A stretch of 19,680 bases of DNA, from assembly GCA_015057205.1 (NCBI GenBank), contig SVEW01000028.1:1-19680 (forward strand), written 5' to 3'. The notes beneath the pieces are model-generated. The model saw only the letters and a program-made list of their open reading frames with translations, was not told the DNA's origin and searched no databases. Both the position numbers and the translations under genes were made by a program. The DNA is from Lachnospiraceae bacterium (GTDB lineage Bacteria; Bacillota; Clostridia; Lachnospirales; Lachnospiraceae). Numbering within the stretch: the stretch's first letter is position 1; each line of letters begins with the position of its first letter. Positions 1 through 5,920 of the stretch are shown one piece after another.

Positions 1-370
1 CCTCCAGTAAATCAAGCTGTATTCCCGTATCAAATGCAACTTTTCCATGGTGAATGTATTGTCCGTTCAGCCGCTTTGGCATTGTTACTATTGCACAATT
101 TTATGTGCACATTTTTGTGACATTTGTAAACACTTCCCTGCCCGACTATGCTATTATAATATACGTAAACCCCCCAATACATTATATAATTTTTGCTAAC
201 CCCATAGTAAAAATACCTTCTCCTAAAAGACAACCGTTCGACAGGTTGTCTTTATTTTTTTGCCTTCCATCCCCGCTCCCCAGTTCCCGGGCGTTGAATT
301 ATTCCACAATGTTAAGTATATTGGCTAGAGAGCAACTGCAAGGCATTTTTGTTGCAAATGCATATCCCAT
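1..370. other. Non-coding left end, no convincing gene
   Basis: I find no credible gene here apart from the terminator at 226-261. A minus-strand reading starting with ATG at 48-46 stays open to the window edge (16 codons) and could be the beginning of a gene lying to the left, but it has no Shine-Dalgarno sequence, so I do not call it. AT-rich stretches with TATAAT-like sequence on both strands near 150-190 could be promoter -10 boxes, without clear -35 partners. Longer open frames across this region run through the tRNA gene and show no protein-like composition. Confidence 0.5.
226..261 (+). terminator. Intrinsic terminator, plus strand
   Basis: Inverted arms of 10 bases (226-235 and 244-253, AAAGACAACC / GGTTGTCTTT) enclose an 8-base loop and are followed by TTTATTTTTTT on the plus strand. 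This is a textbook rho-independent terminator reading rightward. On the minus strand only four T follow the hairpin, so plus is the better direction. No plus-strand gene is visible upstream within the window, so it must end either a transcript entering from the left or a short RNA. Confidence 0.75.
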
Positions 371-386
371 ACGCGGAAGATGGGGT

Positions 387-500
387 GCGACGGATTTAGA
401 AAAAGGTTCGGGGAACCTTTTTCCCGTCGCTCCGACCGACGAGCCTTTGCAAGGCGAGGAGACCTTGAACCCATGGGTTCAAGGAACTCCTTCGCATTGC
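387..500. repeat. Cluster of nested inverted repeats
   Basis: Several hairpins follow each other. The first pairs 387-393 with 424-430 and 399-409 with 413-423, leaving a 5-base bulge and a 3-base loop. A competing one pairs 425-429 with 437-441. The last is centred on a perfect 22-base palindrome at 463-484, extended outward by 457-461 pairing with 487-491 and, less exactly, by TTGCAA-type sequence at both edges. None has the single hairpin plus T-run form of a terminator. The palindrome halves contain TGGGTTCAAG, which also occurs in the T-arm of the neighbouring tRNA-Leu gene. Origin and function are unknown; a small palindromic repeat element or a tRNA-derived remnant would both fit. Confidence 0.6.
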
Positions 501-543
501 AAAAAAATAAAGAGCCGAGGCATTTGCCTCAGCTCTTTATTTT
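501..543 (-). terminator. Terminator of the tRNA-Leu gene
   Basis: Arms 509-521 and 526-538 form a 13-pair stem with a 4-base loop, extended by A/T pairs. On the minus-strand RNA the stem is uninterrupted, because its only irregular position is a G-U pair; on the plus-strand RNA the same position is a C-A mismatch. A run of seven T follows on the minus strand (501-507). Direction and position, just downstream of the tRNA, agree. Confidence 0.85.
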
Positions 544-549
544 CCGCAA

Positions 550-633
550 TGCGGAAGATGGGACTTGAACCCACACGTCTATACAGACACAAGATCCTTA
601 GTCTTGCCTGTCTGCCAATTCCAGCACTTCCGC
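550..633 (-). tRNA. tRNA-Leu (anticodon AAG)
   Basis: The minus strand folds as a complete class II tRNA: 7-bp acceptor stem GCGGAAG/CTTCCGC (627-633 with 551-557), D-arm with AATTGGCAGA, anticodon stem CAAGA/TCTTG enclosing the loop CTAAGGA (anticodon AAG), a long variable arm GTCT-GTAT-AGAC typical of Leu, and a T-arm with GGTTCAAGT. Base 550 supplies discriminator A73, as expected for leucine tRNAs. CCA is not encoded and must be added afterwards. G36-G37 matches the usual TrmD m1G37 target. It should read CUU, and CUC if A34 is converted to inosine. It has its own promoter and terminator. Confidence 0.95.
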
Positions 634-653
634 ATGTCACACGCGACTAGTAT

Positions 654-682
654 ATAATAACAAAACATGTTACAATTGTCAA
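654..682 (-). promoter_or_regulatory. Promoter of the tRNA-Leu gene
   Basis: On the minus strand a perfect TTGACA (-35, 677-682) is separated by 17 bases from TATTAT (-10, 654-659), about 20 bases before the mature tRNA 5' end at 633. This is a strong sigma-A-type promoter at the expected distance. Confidence 0.85.
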
Positions 683-710
683 CAGTTTTTTCAAAAAAAT
701 ATTAAAATTC

Positions 711-744
711 GAAAATACCCCGCGTCAGCTTCCACTCACGCGGG
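711..744 (-). terminator. Terminator of the PAS-GGDEF gene
   Basis: CCCGCGT / ACGCGGG arms (738-744 and 719-725) with a 12-base loop are followed on the minus strand by GTATTTT, starting about 10 bases after the stop codon of the diguanylate cyclase gene. The stem is short but GC-rich and the T-run is broken by one A. Confidence 0.65.
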
Positions 745-753
745 ATACCCTTC

Positions 754-2307
754 CTAAGTTCGTTCGGCATGATGTCGCTTCTTCTCCTCGTACATACGCT
801 GGTCCCCTTCATGTATAAATGCATCTACATCCAGGATACCACCCTCAGACTTCACAATACCAATACTTGCGGAAATATGAAAATCTCCTTTTCTGAAAAC
901 ACCGCGAATCTCTTCCCTAAGCTTCTCACAACGTGTTGCAAGCAAACCATCGTCCACTACGCCATCTAACAAAACCGCAAACTCATCGCCACCAAGTCTT
1001 GCAACCACGCCATCATGGAAAATCTCGGAAATATGCTGTGCTGTCCGCTTCAATACATCATCGCCCCTGGCATGTCCATAGTCGTCGTTCACTTTCTTGA
1101 AGCGATCCAAATCCATATACAACATCGTAATCGGTTCATGCGCTTTTTCCGTCAAACATTCATAAAAATAACGCCGATTACACAACCCGGTCAACTCATC
1201 GGTATTTGCTGCTTGTAAAATGCTTTTCTCATAACGTCGCTCTACCGTATTATCCACAATTAACACATAATACCCGGAAACATTCCCAAAATAGTCGCGA
1301 ATCTCCTGCTCAATAACGGAAAAATAGCACTCCGCCATCCTTTTTTTACCAACCATCTCCTGGCGTACAGAATGACGTACCCGATTCACCAAAGGATTGC
1401 TCAACGCAGCCAATTGTTTTTCCTTCCAATCCAAATAGTTAAAATGCTTGATATCCACCCCAACACACTCTGTCAGTTCCCGGAATCGCGCATTCATCCG
1501 AATGCTAACATAATTCTTATCACAAATCAAAATCGGTAACGGGATGTTTTCCACAAGGATGGTCAGCTCAAGTCCCATATTCTGAAAGTCTGTTATATCA
1601 TGACCAATCCCACTTGTTCCGATAATCTCTCCAAAAGGATTATGAAGCGGTGCCTTATACGTTGTCAGTTGCTTCATCTCCTCGCCGATTTGCACAAATT
1701 CTTCAAACGTCATAGCCTGCCCCGTTGTCATTACCTGCTCCTCTGACTCCGCACAGCCCACACCTTCCTCAGCAGCCTCATCTGTAACATTCCAAATATA
1801 ATTATGAGTAGCACCCTGACACTGTTCTCTGGTTTTACCAACTACCTCTGTAAATTTCCGGTTCACATCCATATGTATACCATCAGCGCGCTTAAACCAC
1901 ATCATATCCGAAGCCGATTCCATCAACGCTTCCAAACGGTCATGATCCAGATACCGTTCCACCAGACAAGCCAACTGCTCAACCTCTTTTTCAAACACCC
2001 TCCGGGCAAGTATTTCCGATTTAACGCACAAACACTGATCTATCTTTTCCAGAAATTCCTTTGGCAAATCCCAATCGCCGTCATAAAGCACACGTATGTA
2101 CGGATGCTCCTTTTTCACACTGCGAATAACCCGCACATCATCCGTCACCACAATTGCATAGCAATGCTTTGGCAAAATAAATTCCGCCGCATCCTGAATC
2201 TCCACAAACGAAAGGGTGACTTCTGCCGGAACAACCGCTCGTTCCAGATGGGCCAAAAGCGTTCTGTTTTTCAGTTTGTAATATACCACAAATGTAAATC
2301 GATACAT
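754..2307 (-). CDS. PAS-domain diguanylate cyclase (GGDEF protein)
   Basis: Predicted cytoplasmic enzyme of 517 residues making cyclic di-GMP from two GTP. Residues 1-115 alternate strand- and helix-like segments and may be a degenerate receiver, since no Asp-pocket signature is visible. PAS-like domains follow at about 125-240 and 245-360. A GGDEF domain occupies 365-510, with the metal-binding segment YMDLDRFKKVNDDYGH and an intact GGDEF at 439-443, so catalytic activity is expected. The inhibitory I-site is absent: F430 and G433 stand where RxxD would be. The start is supported by GGGGGA just upstream and a promoter about 35 bases away. It is transcribed away from the esterase gene and ends in its own terminator. 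The signal sensed by the PAS domains cannot be told from sequence. Confidence 0.93.
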   Translation of the reverse strand: MYRFTFVVYYKLKNRTLLAHLERAVVPAEVTLSFVEIQDAAEFILPKHCYAIVVTDDVRVIRSVKKEHPYIRVLYDGDWDLPKEFLEKIDQCLCVKSEILARRVFEKEVEQLACLVERYLDHDRLEALMESASDMMWFKRADGIHMDVNRKFTEVVGKTREQCQGATHNYIWNVTDEAAEEGVGCAESEEQVMTTGQAMTFEEFVQIGEEMKQLTTYKAPLHNPFGEIIGTSGIGHDITDFQNMGLELTILVENIPLPILICDKNYVSIRMNARFRELTECVGVDIKHFNYLDWKEKQLAALSNPLVNRVRHSVRQEMVGKKRMAECYFSVIEQEIRDYFGNVSGYYVLIVDNTVERRYEKSILQAANTDELTGLCNRRYFYECLTEKAHEPITMLYMDLDRFKKVNDDYGHARGDDVLKRTAQHISEIFHDGVVARLGGDEFAVLLDGVVDDGLLATRCEKLREEIRGVFRKGDFHISASIGIVKSEGGILDVDAFIHEGDQRMYEEKKRHHAERT

Positions 2308-2340
2308 AACATCCCCCGTAACAAAAATTTCCTTTGTGGT

Positions 2341-2370
2341 ATTGTATCATAATTCATACAATACTTGCAA
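2341..2370 (-). promoter_or_regulatory. Promoter of the PAS-GGDEF gene
   Basis: Minus-strand TTGCAA (-35, 2365-2370), 18-base spacer and TACAAT (-10, 2341-2346), giving a leader of roughly 25-30 bases to the ATG at 2307. The -35 box is self-complementary and is also the -35 box of the divergent esterase promoter. Confidence 0.7.
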
Positions 2371-2394
2371 TAGTCTGACAAAATATGTTACAAT
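2365..2394 (+). promoter_or_regulatory. Promoter of the esterase gene
   Basis: Plus-strand TTGCAA (2365-2370), 18-base spacer and TACAAT (2389-2394), about 35 bases before the chosen ATG at 2430. The layout mirrors the opposite promoter exactly, around the shared palindromic -35 hexamer. Confidence 0.7.
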
Positions 2395-2416
2395 TCTTTC
2401 ATGAATTGGAAACAAA

Positions 2417-2423
2417 AAGGAGG
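2417..2423 (+). promoter_or_regulatory. Ribosome binding site deciding the esterase start
   Basis: AAGGAGG lies 6 bases before ATG 2430. An in-frame ATG at 2385 lies upstream of the predicted -10 box's end and has no such site, so translation should begin at 2430. Confidence 0.85.
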
Positions 2424-2429
2424 CGCTGT

Positions 2430-4229
2430 ATGATATTGTCTATCCTATTCGTTCTGCTTACCGCAGTCTATTTAACATTATTAGAGTTTTCCAAAAACAC
2501 CTGGCCCGGCTGGCTTTTCGCAGTGGCAACCTGTGTCCTGGTACTACTACTGCACCACTTTCACAAGGCAAAGCCCCCGCTTTTGTTTTTGGGATTCTTT
2601 CTTTTTTTAATCGTTAATTATTTCGTAACTGCCCCGCCGGTAAAACGAGTGCCGGCCGTTGCCCTCAAGCATCCGGCAGTTACCAAAGTTCTGCATCTAA
2701 AGGACGGTGACATTACCGGCGTATACAATGCGGATCACTCTGTAAAAGTCTATGCTGGCATTCCCTACGCAGCGCCTCCAATTGGTGACTTGCGCTTCAG
2801 GGAACCGCAACCCGTCGAAAAGTGGACCGACACCCTCGCCTGCGACCATTTCGGCCCCATGGCCATGCAGCCACGCCCTGCTGTGCTCATCGACTCTCTC
2901 TCCCATCTGCTAGGCTACCATGATTACCGGATGCAATGGGGCGATGAATATCGCGAAGCCATGAGCGAAGATTGTCTGTACCTGAATGTATTTGCACCTT
3001 CTAAGCAAAACAAACCGCTCCCGGTTATTTTTTACATCCATGGTGGTAGCCTGACAACGGGCCAATCCTCCTACACCGAATACCGTGGGGAAGACCTGGC
3101 CAAAAAAGGGGTAATTTTCGTAAACTTTGCCTATCGTCTAGGGGTATTTGGTTACTACGCTGCCAAAGACTTGCAGGAAGAATCCCCCCATCATACAACC
3201 GGTAACTACGGACTTTTAGATCAAATCGCTGCCCTGAACTGGGTAAAAGAAAACATCGCCGTTTTTGGCGGTGATCCAGATCAGGTTACCATTGCCGGAG
3301 AATCCGCCGGTGCTTCCTCTGCAGGTGCGCTGTGCGTTTCGCCGCTAACAAAAGGTCTTTTTCGTTACTGTATTGCCGAATCCAGTGGCATTATTGCTAA
3401 AAAGCCATTCCACACCTACCGCGACTTTGCTACCGCATTGAAAGAAGGGGCAACGGTCCGCAAGGAATTTGGTGCCAAAAAATCCGCTAACCTGCGTACG
3501 CTTTCTGCGCAAGAACTGCTAAAAACCCAAAGTAATCAGTCCGCAATGACGCAGGATGGCTATGCCATTATGGAACCGCCATACCAGACCTATGAAAAAG
3601 GGAACAACCATGAACAGGCTTTGCTTCATGGTTTTAACGCAAAAGAGGCCGATGCGTTTATACTGGACAAACACGCCACCAAAGAAAATTACAAACAACT
3701 GCTGGCGGATGAAATTGGTGCATATGCAAAGGAAATGGCTCGCATTCTTCCTGCTCACAGTCACAAACGAGACCAACACTTTATTATCGATAAAGGCGGC
3801 GATGCCAAGGGCGCCTTAGCCACCGCCTATTCCGCTATATGGTTTTCCTATTCCCACCATGTGTGGAACCGTTATTTGATGGAACAAAACCGACCAAGTT
3901 ACGAATACTATTTCACCAAAACCAACCGGTCGCTTTCGAATTACCATGCCGGCGAACTCCCCTATGCCTACGGCAACCTATGGCGCCACCCCGGCCTTTA
4001 CACCAAATCCGACGAAAAGTTGTCCGAAATCATGCAAAACTATTGGACCAACTTTGCAAAAACCGGCAACCCCAACGGTAAGGGGCTCCCAAACTGGCCT
4101 ATGCGACACAGCGGGCAAACCGAGTTGCTGCAGTTAGACACAACCATTAAAACGGTCCCCGATCCAAACGAGGCACTCTACAAAATCATTGATGCTTATC
4201 AAGATTCTTTGACTACTTCTAAACCATAA
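2430..4229 (+). CDS. Membrane-anchored type B carboxylesterase
   Basis: Serine hydrolase of the alpha/beta-hydrolase fold, carboxylesterase type B (para-nitrobenzyl esterase-like), 599 residues. The first 68 residues hold three hydrophobic segments (about 4-20, 28-43 and 50-66), so the enzyme is probably membrane-bound. Family hallmarks are GIPYAAPPIGDLRF (110-123), EDCLYLNVF (180-188), the oxyanion motif HGG (204-206), the nucleophile motif GESAG (Ser292), a probable acid at Glu406 and the catalytic His506 in YHAGELPY. The natural ester substrate is unknown. It is the only protein gene on the plus strand, stands alone, and its stop codon overlaps the A-run of the terminator serving the opposing operon. 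The three-segment anchor is unusual, since bacterial members are commonly soluble. Confidence 0.92.
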   Translation: MILSILFVLLTAVYLTLLEFSKNTWPGWLFAVATCVLVLLLHHFHKAKPPLLFLGFFLFLIVNYFVTAPPVKRVPAVALKHPAVTKVLHLKDGDITGVYNADHSVKVYAGIPYAAPPIGDLRFREPQPVEKWTDTLACDHFGPMAMQPRPAVLIDSLSHLLGYHDYRMQWGDEYREAMSEDCLYLNVFAPSKQNKPLPVIFYIHGGSLTTGQSSYTEYRGEDLAKKGVIFVNFAYRLGVFGYYAAKDLQEESPHHTTGNYGLLDQIAALNWVKENIAVFGGDPDQVTIAGESAGASSAGALCVSPLTKGLFRYCIAESSGIIAKKPFHTYRDFATALKEGATVRKEFGAKKSANLRTLSAQELLKTQSNQSAMTQDGYAIMEPPYQTYEKGNNHEQALLHGFNAKEADAFILDKHATKENYKQLLADEIGAYAKEMARILPAHSHKRDQHFIIDKGGDAKGALATAYSAIWFSYSHHVWNRYLMEQNRPSYEYYFTKTNRSLSNYHAGELPYAYGNLWRHPGLYTKSDEKLSEIMQNYWTNFAKTGNPNGKGLPNWPMRHSGQTELLQLDTTIKTVPDPNEALYKIIDAYQDSLTTSKP

Positions 4230-4256
4230 AAACAGAGGGTGCCAAGCACCCTCTGT
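4228..4256 (-). terminator. Terminator between convergent units
   Basis: An 11-bp perfect stem (4232-4242 with 4246-4256, ACAGAGGGTGC / GCACCCTCTGT) with loop CAA. On the minus strand it is followed by five T, so it best ends the five-gene operon. On the plus strand only CCTATTCT follows, so it may stop the esterase transcript less efficiently. Confidence 0.8.
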
Positions 4257-4262
4257 CCTATT

Positions 4263-5897
4263 CTACATCGTCTTCACTTCAACATATTCATACAAATACG
4301 CGTCGCCATCGTTGGCATCTTTTTTTGTGTGTAACACATGAATACAATTTCGCCCCTGGGCTTTAGACTCGTATAACGCCTTATCCAATCGTTTCATAAA
4401 TTCAAGCAGGTCCACATCCGCCTTTGGAATCTCATTCAATACGCCTATGGATATCGTCACCCTGCCGGTTTCCTTTTCAAAACTATGCGGGATGTGCAAC
4501 GCTTTAACAGCATCCGCCACTTCGCAAGCTGTCTGTACTACATCTTTTTCCTTGTATCCAAGCATCATACCCAGAATTTCATCGCCGCCAAATCGGGCAA
4601 AATGAAGTCTTTCTTTATTTTTCTCAATCTTCAGGCACACATCGCCGATTCGTTCCAGGCAATCATCTCCCGTCACATGGCCATAGGTATCATTAAACTC
4701 CTTAAAATGATCCACATCAATAAAAATGCACCCCACCGGAACCTGTCGCCTTTTGGCCTCATCGATATAGGAATTCATTACCGCCGAGAATCCTCTACGA
4801 TTCAGTAATCCGGTCAACCCATCTCTGGATTGAAAAATTACCTGCTTTTCAAATTCTCGTTTCAATTCGTCGATTCGCTGATTCGCTTTTTCCCGATCCT
4901 GATCAATGCGCAGCTGAAATTGTCGCTCCTGAACACTCAATCGACGCACTTCTTTATCCAACCGACGAAAATACTCCAAACTCTTCTCATAATCCTTAAT
5001 CTTATCGTAGTAATGTGCCTTCACACGATATGCATATATCTCATGCTTGCACTGCTCTGTCTGTCTGGCACATCCCTCCAAATAGTCGCACAACACATTG
5101 GCTCTGTCAAATTCACCGATGGAAATCTGGTGCAACGCAATTCGCTCAACGTCTTCCAAAATCTCAAAATTGCGAATCACCATATTCTGCAAATAATGAT
5201 TAATCTCATCTGCGTATTGATTGCCCTCTTCTTCCTTCCCGGTCAGATACGCAACTCTGGTATGCAAAATCGCCAAAATACCACGCTCGCGATCATCGCC
5301 TGCCCTATCCGCCAATTCATCACAAATCTTTAAATAGTGTTCTGCCTTTTCATATTCCTCAAGTTTGGCATAGCTGTCTGCCAAATTGTACAACACAATC
5401 ATATGCAGGCTTTCATCCACATTCGTTCGTTGTTTCATCCGATGATGAACCTTTTTCAAATAACGCACTGCCATGTCTGCCGCTTCCAAATTGGCATACT
5501 CTGATCCCATGTTGTTCTCCAGCAAATCATACATCTTGTAAAGATGTCTCTCTTTTGCAACACGATAAGCCTCTTGATAGCTCTGCAATGCTAACGTATG
5601 TTGTCCCAATGCCGAATAACCAATTCCCAATAAATTCGTACAGCGAATATGCATCATATAATTATCGCTATTTTCAAAAAATGCCGCTGCACTCATAGAA
5701 TACATCAATACTTCATCCATGTGTCCAAATTGAAACATCCCGTGGGCAATCAAATACTGTCCATGGGCAATAACATTGTAATCATTTGTTTTTTTGCCCT
5801 CGTCCATAATTGCCTGTCCTTCGTTTAAACACAGATTCGGATCTGAATTTCTTCGTTCCCGGGCATATTCGAACCGCTTCATTATCTCTTTATCCAT
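4263..5897 (-). CDS. TPR-repeat GGDEF protein (probable diguanylate cyclase)
   Basis: A 544-residue soluble protein. Residues 1-310 are helical repeats of tetratricopeptide type (for example LLGIGYSALGQHTLALQSYQEAY and NLADSYAKLEEYEKAEHYL regions, about 88-112 and 171-190), suited to binding a partner protein. A charged coiled coil (315-352) links them to a GGDEF domain (355-525). The metal site IDVDHFKEFNDTYGH is intact; the signature reads GGDEI (437-441) instead of GGDEF, a mild change that need not abolish activity. No RxxD inhibitory site precedes it. It is the last gene of the operon, 23 bases after the GGDEF-EAL gene, with GAGG before its ATG. No membrane segment is visible, so input probably comes through the TPR partner. 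Confidence 0.9.
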   Translation of the reverse strand: MDKEIMKRFEYARERRNSDPNLCLNEGQAIMDEGKKTNDYNVIAHGQYLIAHGMFQFGHMDEVLMYSMSAAAFFENSDNYMMHIRCTNLLGIGYSALGQHTLALQSYQEAYRVAKERHLYKMYDLLENNMGSEYANLEAADMAVRYLKKVHHRMKQRTNVDESLHMIVLYNLADSYAKLEEYEKAEHYLKICDELADRAGDDRERGILAILHTRVAYLTGKEEEGNQYADEINHYLQNMVIRNFEILEDVERIALHQISIGEFDRANVLCDYLEGCARQTEQCKHEIYAYRVKAHYYDKIKDYEKSLEYFRRLDKEVRRLSVQERQFQLRIDQDREKANQRIDELKREFEKQVIFQSRDGLTGLLNRRGFSAVMNSYIDEAKRRQVPVGCIFIDVDHFKEFNDTYGHVTGDDCLERIGDVCLKIEKNKERLHFARFGGDEILGMMLGYKEKDVVQTACEVADAVKALHIPHSFEKETGRVTISIGVLNEIPKADVDLLEFMKRLDKALYESKAQGRNCIHVLHTKKDANDGDAYLYEYVEVKTM

Positions 5898-5920
5898 GCT
5901 ATTACCTCATATCCCTCTCT

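Noticed and set aside
1..48. Minus-strand ATG at 48 with 16 open codons to the edge
   Set aside because: It could be a gene start, but there is no Shine-Dalgarno sequence and the stretch is too short to judge without sequence to the left.
60..380. c-di-GMP riboswitch near the GGDEF genes
   Set aside because: I looked for the conserved GEMM-type core (GGGCAAA...ACGCAAAGCC pattern) on both strands in the intergenic regions and did not find it. A covariance-model search would be decisive.
54..650. A 198-codon open frame on the plus strand at the left end
   Set aside because: It runs through the terminator, the hairpin cluster and the complete tRNA-Leu gene on the other strand, has no ribosome site, and its residues do not resemble a protein family.
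2385..2429. Earlier ATG for the esterase gene
   Set aside because: It sits upstream of the end of the TACAAT -10 box and has no ribosome site, whereas AAGGAGG stands at the right distance from ATG 2430.
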